Notes under the pieces: generated by a model | What the model was told of the DNA's origin: nothing | The model's database searches: none | Seen by the model: only the letters and a program-made list of their open reading frames with translations | Assembly: GCF_042646425.1 (NCBI RefSeq) | Contig: NZ_JBHRTR010000034.1 | Coordinates: forward strand, 248,001 to 312,000 | DNA: 64,000 bases | Origin: Marinibaculum pumilum | GTDB taxonomy: Bacteria > Pseudomonadota > Alphaproteobacteria > Ferrovibrionales > Ferrovibrionaceae | Direction: 5' to 3' | In this document: positions 32,419 through 40,449 of the stretch, in pieces | How positions within the stretch are numbered: the stretch's first letter is position 1 | How the letters are laid out: every line of letters starts with the position of its first letter | Position numbers and translations under genes: made by a program

Positions 32419-32501
32419 CTCCTATCCTTACCATGCCGGGGCCGCGGCGTGGAAACCGGCGGCGTGGCAATTGTCCGGGGGAAGGTGTATTTGCACGGAT
32501 C

Positions 32502-33038
32502 ATGACAGACCGAGCGTCAGGCAGCGATCCCGACGGGCGTGCCGCGACCCGCAGGCCCGCGGGCGGCGATTCGCCCTGGGGCACGCGGCCGCTGGAGCGG
32601 TTCGGCGGCGACTGCATCTGCTTCAACCTGCGCAAGGCCACACGGATCGTCACCCGGTCGTACGAGAATGCGGTGAAGCCGCTGGGCCTGAAGGCCACGC
32701 AGTTCTCCATCCTGGCCGCCCTGATGGGCCGGCCGCCGGTGCCGATGGCCCGGCTGGCGGAGGTGATGGGGCTGGAGCGCACCTCGCTGACCCGCAACCT
32801 GCGCCCGCTGGAGAGCCATGGCTGGGTGCGGGTTGAGTCGCCTGCGGAAGACCGCCGCGCCCGCCGCATCGCGATCACGGAGGCGGGGGCGGAGGTGGTG
32901 CGGCAGGCGGTACCGCTTTGGCGGCACGCCCAGGACGAGGCGGTGGCCCGCCTGCAGCAGGAGTTCGGCGACGATGCCTGGCACGACCTGCGCCGCCGGT
33001 TGCAGGTCCTGCACGACCTGCCGGTTGCCGCGGACTAG
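32502..33038 (+). CDS. MarR-family transcriptional regulator
   Basis: This 178-residue protein has a winged helix typical of MarR: LGLKATQFSILAALMG, then VPMARLAEVMGLERTSLTRNLRPLE (helix-turn-helix) and the wing GWVRVESPAEDRRARRIAITEAG, with the DxRxxR-like DRRARR. The N-terminal 35 residues are low-complexity. ATG 32502 was chosen as the closest start with a sensible N-terminus. CINFNLRKA-like FGGDCICFNLRKATR near residue 38 may be part of the dimerisation helix, with two Cys (CIC) that could act as a redox switch. This is speculative. It is divergent from the EF-hand gene across about 80 bases. Its target is unknown. Confidence 0.87.
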   Translation: MTDRASGSDPDGRAATRRPAGGDSPWGTRPLERFGGDCICFNLRKATRIVTRSYENAVKPLGLKATQFSILAALMGRPPVPMARLAEVMGLERTSLTRNLRPLESHGWVRVESPAEDRRARRIAITEAGAEVVRQAVPLWRHAQDEAVARLQQEFGDDAWHDLRRRLQVLHDLPVAAD

Positions 33039-33264
33039 CCTCTTGCCACGGGCCGGCGGGGGACCGCCGTGGCGGTCGGCCCATCGCGCCGCCGCCGCGG
33101 CAGGACGCGCGATTGACTTCGCCGGCCGGACATCGGACACCCTTGCCGGATATCTCTGGCGCGGCAGGGCTTCCCGAGGTGACGGCCCTGCCTGTGCCGG
33201 AAACGGCGCGTTCCGCTGCCGCCCGCGGGCTGGCGCGGTACGGCCGAGGATGAAGGCGTAGCTG

Positions 33265-34554
33265 ATGTCTCCCGATACGATGCGCCGGATCGACCGCTGG
33301 GTCGGCCGGCCGCTCTGTTTCCTGCTTTCCCTGGCAGCCCGCCGGCGCAGGGGCGAACAGCCCCGGCCGCGGCGGCTGATGTTCATCGCCCTGGCCGAAC
33401 TGGGCGCCCTGGTGCTGACCTATCCGGCGATGCAGGAGGCGCGGCGCCGTTTCCCTGACGCGGAACACCACTTCCTGACCTTCGCGGCCGGCCGCCAGGT
33501 GCTGGAGATCATGGGCGTCCCGCCGGGGAACATCGTCACCATCCGGACCGACGGGCTGTTCCGCTTCGTCTTCGGGACCCTGGCCGCGATCTGGCGCTGC
33601 CGCCGGTTGGGCATCGACGCGTCGGTGAACTTCGAGGTCTATGCCCGCTTCAGCACCATCCTGGCCTTCCTGAGCGGCGCGCGCTGGCGCTCCGGCTTTC
33701 ACCGCTTCCGGGAGGAGGGCCATTATATCGGCGACCTCCTGACCCACCGGGCGGTCTACAGCCCGCACCTGCATGCCGCATCGGCCTATCTGGGCCTGGT
33801 CGCCGCCCTCTCCGAGCCGGCGACCGACGAGCCGGTGCCCAAGGCGGTGCTGCCCGATGTGCGGCCGATGCGGTTCCGCTTCGAGCCCGATCCGGCGGAA
33901 CTTCAGGCCCTGCGGCAGAGGCTCGCAGCGGAGGGGGTGCCGCTGGACGGCAGCCGCAAGCTGATCCTGCTCAACGCCAATGCCAGCGATCTGATTGCGC
34001 AGCGCCGCTGGCCGGTGGAACGCTATGCAGAGCTGGCGGCCCGGCTGCTGCGCGACCCCTCGGTGACCCTGGGTCTGACAGGATCGCCGGAGGAACGCCC
34101 GCAGGCGGAGCGTCTGGTGCGACAGATCGGCAGCGACCGGGTGGTGAACCTTGCCGGCCGGACCAGCCTGACCGGCCTGCTGCACCTGTTCTGCCTGGCC
34201 GACGGCCTGGTGACCAACGATTCCGGGCCGGCCCATTTCGCCTCGGCCACCAACATTCCGACGGTGGTCCTGTACGGGCCGGAGACGCCGCGGATCTTCG
34301 GCCCGATCGGCGACCGGCAGCGGGCGATCTGGCTGGGGCTGGCCTGTTCGCCCTGCGTCTCCGTCTACAACCAGAAGAAGTCCGTCTGCGGCGACAATCG
34401 CTGCATGACCGGGATCGGCGTGGCACAGGTGCTGACGGCGCTGCAGGCCGCAATGGGGGCGCCGAGGGGGCCGTCCGCGCCAGGCGGAAACCTGGCGCAT
34501 GCGGCTGCCGGGGACGCCGCCGGACCCGCGAACGGGCGGCGCGCAGCCTCGTGA
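33265..34554 (+). CDS. Glycosyltransferase family 9 (heptosyltransferase-like)
   Basis: This 429-residue GT-B transferase shows the ADP-heptose:LPS heptosyltransferase pattern: FIALAELGALVLTYPAM at the N-terminal nucleotide fold, LILLNANASDLIAQRRWPVERYAELA in the C-terminal half, then VVNLAGRTSLTGLLHLFCLADGLVTNDSGPAHFASA and VVLYGPETPRIFGPIG, the donor-binding NDSGPxH region. It probably adds a heptose or similar sugar to the LPS core. The sequence after ACSPCVSVYNQKKSVCGDNRCM holds four Cys typical of the family tail, followed by an Ala/Gly-rich low-complexity end. The stop overlaps the next start (GTGA), so the flippase-like protein is co-translated. Confidence 0.85.
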   Translation: MSPDTMRRIDRWVGRPLCFLLSLAARRRRGEQPRPRRLMFIALAELGALVLTYPAMQEARRRFPDAEHHFLTFAAGRQVLEIMGVPPGNIVTIRTDGLFRFVFGTLAAIWRCRRLGIDASVNFEVYARFSTILAFLSGARWRSGFHRFREEGHYIGDLLTHRAVYSPHLHAASAYLGLVAALSEPATDEPVPKAVLPDVRPMRFRFEPDPAELQALRQRLAAEGVPLDGSRKLILLNANASDLIAQRRWPVERYAELAARLLRDPSVTLGLTGSPEERPQAERLVRQIGSDRVVNLAGRTSLTGLLHLFCLADGLVTNDSGPAHFASATNIPTVVLYGPETPRIFGPIGDRQRAIWLGLACSPCVSVYNQKKSVCGDNRCMTGIGVAQVLTALQAAMGAPRGPSAPGGNLAHAAAGDAAGPANGRRAAS

Positions 34555-35600
34555 CGGTGCCGGACAGCGCCGGCGGCAGGGGCGTCTGGCAGGGCCGCCT
34601 TCGCAAGCTGGCCTCGGCACTGGTCAAGCTGGCGCTGTCCGGCCTGCTGATCTGGTGGGCGGTCGGCCAGGTCGACCTGTCGGCGATCGGTGCGCGGCTG
34701 GGCGACCTGTCCTGGCCCTGGCTGCTACCCCTGGCGGCGCTGGTGGTGCTGCAGGCGGCGCTGCTGTGCCTGCGCTTCCACTGGGTGCTGCAGGGCGCCC
34801 TGGCCGGTGCGCCCGAACGCTGGCGGTTCTGGCCGGTGGCGCGCACCGTGCTGGCCGGGCTGCTGTTCAACCAGCCCTTCCCCTCGACCCTGGGCGGCGA
34901 TGTCGCGCGCGTGGTCCTGCTGCGCCGCATGGGCGTCGGGCTCGGCACTGCCTTTTCCGCGGTGGTGGCGGACCGCGGTGCCGCGCTGCTGGCGATGCTG
35001 CTGGCGATGCTGGCCGGGCTGCCGCTGCTGGCGCTGGCCGACATCGCGATCGCGCCCGCCGACCGGGCGACCCTGGTGGCGACCGACCTGGTGGCCGGCG
35101 TCGTGGCGCTGGCGGTGATCGCCGTGCTGCTGCTGCTGCGTCATCTGCGCTGGCTCGGCCGCTACCACCGGCTGCTGGAGCGGGTGGCCGGGCTCTATGC
35201 CGGAATCCGGCAGGCGCTGGTCGCCGCCGGGCGGCTGCCGGCGATCCTCCTGGCGGGCATCGCCGGGCATTTCCTGACCGCCCTGTTCGGCCTCTGCGTG
35301 GCCGCCGGGCTGGAGATTCCGCTGTCGCCGGCCGTGGCCCTGCTGCTGATCCCGCCGGTGCTGCTGATCGCCCAGATCCCGATCGCCATCGCCGGCTGGG
35401 GCCTGCGGGAAGCGGCGATGGTGACGGCCCTCGGCTTTGCCGGGATCAGCGCCGCCGACGCCTTCCTGGTATCGGTCGGGATCGGCCTGGCCACCCTGGC
35501 GCAGGGCCTGGCCGGCGGCCTGGCCTGGTCGCTCAGCGGTGCCGCCCTTTCACGGCGTTCGGCGACGGAAGAAGGGCAGGACATAGCCGCCCCGCTGTAG
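34551..35600 (+). CDS. Lysylphosphatidylglycerol-synthase TM-region / flippase-like membrane protein (UPF0104)
   Basis: This 349-residue integral membrane protein has about eight helices. Family marks are FNQPFPSTLGGDVARVVLLRR, VVADRGAALLAMLL and the C-terminal AIAGWGLREAAMVTALGF, matching the GGWGxRE motif of the LPG_synthase_TM/AglD-like family. Members move or attach lipid-linked sugars or lysyl groups. No aminoacyl-transfer domain is present here, so it is more likely a lipid or glycolipid flippase-like partner of the coupled GT9. The start GTG 34551 overlaps the GT9 stop. Its last 51 bases overlap the PAP2 gene tail-to-tail. Confidence 0.85.
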   Translation: MTVPDSAGGRGVWQGRLRKLASALVKLALSGLLIWWAVGQVDLSAIGARLGDLSWPWLLPLAALVVLQAALLCLRFHWVLQGALAGAPERWRFWPVARTVLAGLLFNQPFPSTLGGDVARVVLLRRMGVGLGTAFSAVVADRGAALLAMLLAMLAGLPLLALADIAIAPADRATLVATDLVAGVVALAVIAVLLLLRHLRWLGRYHRLLERVAGLYAGIRQALVAAGRLPAILLAGIAGHFLTALFGLCVAAGLEIPLSPAVALLLIPPVLLIAQIPIAIAGWGLREAAMVTALGFAGISAADAFLVSVGIGLATLAQGLAGGLAWSLSGAALSRRSATEEGQDIAAPL

Positions 35601-36335
35601 GCGGCAGGGCAGGCCGCGGCGCACCATCCGTTCGTAGAGCCAGACCGTCAGGGCGATCGACAGGAAGGCGGCGAAGACCACGTCGCCCAGGTAATGCGCG
35701 CCCACCACCACCCGGCTGAAGCCGACCAGGACCGCCACGATCAGGTAGAGCGGGCGATGCTGCGGCAGAACCAGCCAGAACACCGTCATCACGGCGAAGA
35801 TGGTCTGGGTGTGGCCCGACGGGAAGCCGACCATCCCGGTGTCGAAGGTCAGCGGCTGGAAGGCATAGCTGCCATCCTCGAACAGGTAGCGCGGGCGCAG
35901 CCGGCCGGTCAGCACCTTGATCGCGATCATGACGATGCCGCTCAGCAGCAGGCTGGCCAGCAGGAACAGGCCGGCATTGCGGACCCGCCGCCACATCAGC
36001 GCCCGTGCCACCGACAGGGTGAAACGCTCGCCGCCGGTACCGGCCAGGGCCGTCAGCACGGCCAGGATGTACCATCCCGTGCCCATGCCGATATCGGTGA
36101 TGGCCTGGAAGAAGCCGTAGACCCAGTGCGTCCGATGCTCATAGAAGAACAGCACGATCTGCCGATCGACCAGCAGGATGCAGGCGAGGCTGGCCAGGGT
36201 CGACCAGAGCAGCCAGCGGAGATAGGGATTGCGCGGCCTGAGAAGGCGTCCCGTCCTGGGGCCCAGCAGATCGGTCAGGCGTTGGCGGGCGGAATCAACG
36301 GAAGGCATGACCTGGTGACTGAGTTGGAGGCCCAT
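35550..36335 (-). CDS. PAP2-family membrane phosphatase
   Basis: This 261-residue protein has six predicted helices and the complete type-2 phosphatidic acid phosphatase triad of motifs: KVLTGRLRP (140-148), PSGH (172-175, within FPSGHTQT) and SRVVVGAHYLGD (207-218). It should dephosphorylate a lipid phosphate or pyrophosphate (undecaprenyl-PP, phosphatidylglycerophosphate or lipid A) on the outer face of the inner membrane. The start is either ATG 36335 or ATG 36308; neither has a strong ribosome site. The 3' end overlaps the flippase-like gene by 51 bases. The neighbouring sugar-transfer genes suggest a role in LPS or polyprenol recycling. Confidence 0.88.
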   Translation of the reverse strand: MGLQLSHQVMPSVDSARQRLTDLLGPRTGRLLRPRNPYLRWLLWSTLASLACILLVDRQIVLFFYEHRTHWVYGFFQAITDIGMGTGWYILAVLTALAGTGGERFTLSVARALMWRRVRNAGLFLLASLLLSGIVMIAIKVLTGRLRPRYLFEDGSYAFQPLTFDTGMVGFPSGHTQTIFAVMTVFWLVLPQHRPLYLIVAVLVGFSRVVVGAHYLGDVVFAAFLSIALTVWLYERMVRRGLPCRLQRGGYVLPFFRRRTP

Positions 36336-36445
36336 GACGGGTGGTCGGGGCGCGGTATGTCGCAGCGCCGCGCCCGATGGCGCGGCACGGGCCGGATACT
36401 ACGCGATTTGCGGTCGTGTCGAACCCGGTGCCGGCGCAGGGCGGC

Positions 36446-38047
36446 ATGCCGGTGAACGGCGATCGCGACTGCCGGGAGATCGCCTTCGGCATCCAGGCCA
36501 GCCCGGCGCAGCTGGTCTGGGCGGCCCTGCTGCTGGGCGCGGCGGTGCGCCTGGCCGTGGCCGCCGTACTGGGCCTGGGGGTCGACGAATCCTACACCGT
36601 CGCCAATGCCCGCTCCCTGCAGTGGAGCTACTACGACCATCCGCCGCTGTCGTTCTGGATCGTCCACGCCACGGTCTGGCTGACCGGGAGCGAGGCGAAT
36701 CCGGTCGTCCGGCTGCCGTTCATCGCGCTGTTCGTGCTGACCGGCTGGCTGCTCTACCGGCTGGGCAGCGTGCTGTTCTCTCCCTGGGCGGGTGCCTGGG
36801 CGGCGGTGCTGGCCAACCTGGCACCGATCTACACCATCGCCTTCGGCGGCTGGATCCTGCCCGACGGGCCGCTGCTGGCGGCGATGCTTGCCAGCGCGCT
36901 CTGCCTGGTCGGGCTGCTGCAGGCGGGCAAGGATTGCCGTCCCGCCCGGCGCTGGGCGCTGGCGCTGGGGGCCGGCCTGTTCCTGGGCCTGGCCTGCCTG
37001 GCGAAATATCACGGCTTCCTGTTCGGCGCGGGCATCGCCCTGTTCCTGGCGACCTCGCCGCGTCACCGGTACTGGCTTGTGCGGCCGGAGACCTGGGCGG
37101 CCGGCCTGGTGGCCCTGGCGGTGTTCTCGCCGGTGCTGATCTGGAACGCCCAGAACGAATGGATCAGCATCGCCTTCCAGGCCGGGCGGGCCGCCGCGCG
37201 GGAAGAGCCGAAGCCGCAGCAGGCGCTGGTCGCGGTGCTGGGGCAGATCCTCTATCTGGGCCCCTGGATCTGGCTGCCGCTGGTCTGGGCCGTGGCGCGG
37301 TCGGTGGCTGCCGGCCCCCGGGACAATGGCGCCTGGTTCCTGTTCTGGGCCGGCCTGCTGCCGATCCTGATCTTCACCCTGACGCCGCTCTGGGGCAGCC
37401 GCGGCCTGCCGCACTGGCAGGCGCCGGGCTATATCTTCTGGCTGCCGCTTTTGGGCCGGGCGATGACCGCATGGTGGCCGGCGGCGCCCGCACCGGCGCG
37501 CCGCGGCGCCCGCTGGTGGCTGGGCCTGTCGGCCGCGGCGCTGTTGCTGGCGGTGCCGGTGCTGGCCAGCCATGCCGCCACCGGCTGGGCGGGCCGCGCC
37601 TTTCCCGCGCTGTTCGCCAAGGGGGATCCGACCCACGAGGGGCTGGACTGGACCGACCTGCACGACTGGCTGGCGGCGCGCGGCGACCTGGACCGGCCGG
37701 ACCTGTTCGTCGGCGTCTGGCACTGGATCGATGCCGGCAAGGTCGACGCGGCGCTGGGCGGCCGGCTGCCGGTTGCGGTGCTGACATCCGACCCGCGCAA
37801 CTTCGCCTTCCAGCACGACCTCTCCGATTTTTCGGGCCGCGACGCGATCCTGGTCGGGCGTGAGCGGACCGAGCGCGGCTGGGTCGACCGCTACCGTCCG
37901 CATTTCCGCGAGATCGAGCCGCTGGGGGAGATCTGCGTCGGCCGCGCCGGTCATTGCGAAGTGCCGTTGAAGGCCTATCTGGGCCGCGGCTACATGGGCG
38001 ATTTCCAGCTGCCGTTCGGGCCCTCCGCCGCCACCGGCTCCAGGTGA
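36446..38047 (+). CDS. GT39/PMT_2-family membrane glycosyltransferase (ArnT-like)
   Basis: This 533-residue protein has about a dozen membrane helices and the PMT_2 dolichyl-phosphate-mannose-transferase pattern: an acidic first periplasmic loop GVDESYTVANAR with the catalytic-type Asp-Glu, YYDHPPLSFWIVH and LPFIALFVLTGWLLYRLG. It ends in a soluble domain with DPRNFAFQHDLSDFSGRDAILV. Such enzymes transfer a sugar from a polyprenyl carrier to lipid A or proteins. ATG 36446 was chosen as nearest to the conserved region; in-frame starts at 36341 and 36377 exist. It is divergent from PAP2, and its last 58 bases overlap the ABC ATPase gene on the other strand. Confidence 0.82.
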   Translation: MPVNGDRDCREIAFGIQASPAQLVWAALLLGAAVRLAVAAVLGLGVDESYTVANARSLQWSYYDHPPLSFWIVHATVWLTGSEANPVVRLPFIALFVLTGWLLYRLGSVLFSPWAGAWAAVLANLAPIYTIAFGGWILPDGPLLAAMLASALCLVGLLQAGKDCRPARRWALALGAGLFLGLACLAKYHGFLFGAGIALFLATSPRHRYWLVRPETWAAGLVALAVFSPVLIWNAQNEWISIAFQAGRAAAREEPKPQQALVAVLGQILYLGPWIWLPLVWAVARSVAAGPRDNGAWFLFWAGLLPILIFTLTPLWGSRGLPHWQAPGYIFWLPLLGRAMTAWWPAAPAPARRGARWWLGLSAAALLLAVPVLASHAATGWAGRAFPALFAKGDPTHEGLDWTDLHDWLAARGDLDRPDLFVGVWHWIDAGKVDAALGGRLPVAVLTSDPRNFAFQHDLSDFSGRDAILVGRERTERGWVDRYRPHFREIEPLGEICVGRAGHCEVPLKAYLGRGYMGDFQLPFGPSAATGSR

Positions 38048-38673
38048 ACCAGCGGCCCGCCGGCCGCCTCGGCATCGCTGCCGTCATGGGTCACCAGCAG
38101 GGTCGGCAGGGCGCGCCGCCGCACGGCATCGAAGACGATGTCCCGGAACCGGCCGCGGGCCGCCGCGTCCAGCCCGGCGAAGGGTTCGTCGAGCAGCAGC
38201 GCCCGCGGTTCCGACAGCAGGGTGCGCAACACGGCGATCCGCGCCCGCTGGCCGCCCGACAGGGTCGTGGGGTCGCGCTTCTCGAAGCCGTCCAGGTCCG
38301 CGGCCGCCAGCGCCTCCCGCACCCGGGCGGCACGGGCCTGCCGGCCGCGCAGGGCCGGCGGCAGGCCGAACGCCAGGTTGCCGGCGACGCTGAGATGCGG
38401 GAACAGCAGCGGCTCCTGGAACAGGATGCCGATCTGGCGTGCCTCGGTGGGCAGGCCGGCCAGGTCCCGCCCATCCAGCAGCACCCGACCCTCCGCCTCG
38501 AAGGCCGGGTCCAGCGCGCCGCAGATCAGTGCCAGCAGGGTCGACTTGCCGGTGCCGCTCGGCCCCATCACGGTGGCCACCTGGCCGGGAGCCACCGTCA
38601 GCGACAGGGGCGCGAAGAGCCGCCGGCCGTGCAGCCGTGCCGCTACCCCGGACAATGTCAGACCTGCGGTCAT
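37990..38673 (-). CDS. ynjD: ABC transporter ATP-binding protein, YnjD-like
   Basis: This 227-residue ATPase has Walker A GPSGTGKS, Q-loop LFQEPLLFPHLS, signature LSGGQRARIAVLRTLL, Walker B ALLLDEPFAGLD and H-loop LLVTHDGSDAEA. It is short, as in the ThiQ/YnjD group. ATG 38673 overlaps the permease stop by four bases (ATGA). A much longer frame upstream is only the permease gene read in another frame. Together with the large double permease and a YnjB-type receptor it forms a complete importer. The substrate of YnjBCD systems is not established; thiamine-type and mineral ligands have been guessed by similarity. Confidence 0.88.
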   Translation of the reverse strand: MTAGLTLSGVAARLHGRRLFAPLSLTVAPGQVATVMGPSGTGKSTLLALICGALDPAFEAEGRVLLDGRDLAGLPTEARQIGILFQEPLLFPHLSVAGNLAFGLPPALRGRQARAARVREALAAADLDGFEKRDPTTLSGGQRARIAVLRTLLSEPRALLLDEPFAGLDAAARGRFRDIVFDAVRRRALPTLLVTHDGSDAEAAGGPLVHLEPVAAEGPNGSWKSPM

Positions 38674-40433
38674 TGCGACCCGCCCGGTGGCGCCGCCGAA
38701 CGCCGGCCGGCGGGGTGCAGCGCCGCTGGCAAGAGGCGCGCCAGGCCGAAGGCGAGGAACGGCACCACCGCCTGCAGCACCGCGAACACCGCCAGCAGGC
38801 GCCGGTCCTGGCCGGAGGCGAGGGTCACCGCCTCTGTCGTCAGGGTGCTGACCCGGCCGGCGCCGAGCAGGGCGGTCGGCAGGTAGAGCGCGGTGGACAC
38901 CGCGATCCCGACCGCAGCGGCGGTCAGCAGCGGCGCCAGCAGCATCGGCAGCTTCACCGCCAGCAGGACCCGCACGGGACCGGCGCCCAGGCCGCGCGCG
39001 ACCAGACCGAAGCGCCGGTCCCAGGCATGCCAGGGGTCCGCCAGCGACAGGTAGGTATAGGGCAGCACGAACAGCAGCTGCGCCCAGGCGACGGCCAGCA
39101 GGCCCGGGACCAGGCCCAGGGCGGCTGCCACCGCCTGCAGGCCGAACAGAAAGCTCATCTGCGGCAGGATCAGCGGCAGGTAGAGCAGCCAGAGCGCCCG
39201 GCCCGGCCGCCGCGCGCCGCCGCCGCGGGCCTCGTTCTCCAGGCAGCCGACGGTCAGCAGCAGGGCGAGGCCGCTGGTCGCCAGGGCGAGGCCAAGTGTC
39301 GTGAGAACCGCTTCGTGGATCTGCGGCAGATGGGCGGCGAAGCGGGTAAGGGTGAAGCTGTCCGGCAGCGGCTCGGGAAACCGCCAGGGGCCGGCCACCG
39401 ACCAGATCAGGAGCACCAGCATGGCGCCACCGCCCAGCAGGCTGACCAGCACCGCCGCGGCGACCGCGAGGCGGCGGAGCGGCGCATCGCGCCGCAGCCG
39501 CAGGCCCTGCCAGATCCACCAGCGCCAGGCCATGCGGGCCAGCAGGGCCAGCAGCCAGAGCATGGCGGCGCCTGCCGCCGTTGCCGCCAGTAGCACGATG
39601 GCGCCGACCGCCGCCGTCGCCCGCATGGTCAGGTCCGGGTCGGTCAGCCAGAGCAGGCAGCGGACCGCCAGCGGCGGCGGCGTGGTCGGTCCCAGGATGA
39701 CGGCCATGTCGACCGTGGACAGGCCGTAGGCCAGGACGGCGAGGACCGGCAGGCGGAGCTGGCGCAGCAGCTGCGGCGCCACCCCGGCGCACCAGGCCGC
39801 GATGCGGCCATAGCCCAGGCTCCGGCCCAGCAGGGTGCGCCGGGCGGCGTCGGTCTGCGGCAGCGCCGCCAGTGTCATCAGGAACAGGAAGGGCACCTCC
39901 TTCACCACCAGCCCGGCGGTGAGCGCCAGCCCGGCCGGATCGTGCAGGATCAGGAGGTCGGGCGGACGCTCCAGGCCGGTCGCCCAGGGCGAGGCCAGCC
40001 GGAACAGCCAGCCGCTCGGCGCGACCAGGAAGGCCAGGCCGGCGGCCATCGCGGCATGCGGCACCGCCAGCAGCGGCGAGATCGCGTGCGACAGCAGGGC
40101 GAACAGGCGGCTGCCCTGGGCGGCGGCGGTGAGGCCCAGCACCAGCAGCAGCGAGATCAGGGTCGCGGCGAGGGCACTGGTCAGGCTGACCCGCAGCGAG
40201 GTCCAGATCCCCGGCGCCGCCAAGAACTCGGCCACCGCCTGGCCGAACGGGCGGCTCCAGTCCAGCCGCCCGGCACTACCCGTCAGCAGGTCGAGCCAGC
40301 CGAATGGCAGCACGATGCCGGCCGTGCCGACAGCAACCGGCAGGGTCAGAAGGGCGGCGGTGACGAGCGGGGCTGCACGCAGTGCTGCGTGCAGGGCCGG
40401 GCCGGCCGGCCGGCGCCGGCCCGCGGTCTTCAT
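38670..40433 (-). CDS. ynjC: ABC transporter permease, YnjC-like, two fused permease domains
   Basis: This 587-residue protein has about 12 membrane helices in two BPD_transp_1 halves. The first carries TSLRVSLTSALAATLISLLLVLGL and the coupling loop RTLLGRSLGYGRIAAWCAGVAPQLL. The second carries TLGLALATSGLALLLTVG and the coupling loop WDRRFGLVARGLGAGPVRVLLAVKLPML. This fused arrangement is characteristic of YnjC and some ThiP/FbpB permeases. ATG 40433 was chosen because it begins 16 bases after the receptor stop and precedes the first helix. It is cotranscribed between the receptor and the ATPase genes. Confidence 0.87.
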   Translation of the reverse strand: MKTAGRRRPAGPALHAALRAAPLVTAALLTLPVAVGTAGIVLPFGWLDLLTGSAGRLDWSRPFGQAVAEFLAAPGIWTSLRVSLTSALAATLISLLLVLGLTAAAQGSRLFALLSHAISPLLAVPHAAMAAGLAFLVAPSGWLFRLASPWATGLERPPDLLILHDPAGLALTAGLVVKEVPFLFLMTLAALPQTDAARRTLLGRSLGYGRIAAWCAGVAPQLLRQLRLPVLAVLAYGLSTVDMAVILGPTTPPPLAVRCLLWLTDPDLTMRATAAVGAIVLLAATAAGAAMLWLLALLARMAWRWWIWQGLRLRRDAPLRRLAVAAAVLVSLLGGGAMLVLLIWSVAGPWRFPEPLPDSFTLTRFAAHLPQIHEAVLTTLGLALATSGLALLLTVGCLENEARGGGARRPGRALWLLYLPLILPQMSFLFGLQAVAAALGLVPGLLAVAWAQLLFVLPYTYLSLADPWHAWDRRFGLVARGLGAGPVRVLLAVKLPMLLAPLLTAAAVGIAVSTALYLPTALLGAGRVSTLTTEAVTLASGQDRRLLAVFAVLQAVVPFLAFGLARLLPAALHPAGRRSAAPPGGSQ

Positions 40434-40449
40434 GCCGGCCGGCAGCCGT

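Noticed and set aside
33062..33077. Hairpin GACCGCC-GT-GGCGGTC as terminator of the MarR gene
   Set aside because: It is a plausible stem, but short inverted repeats of G and C are common by chance at this base composition, and no T-run follows.
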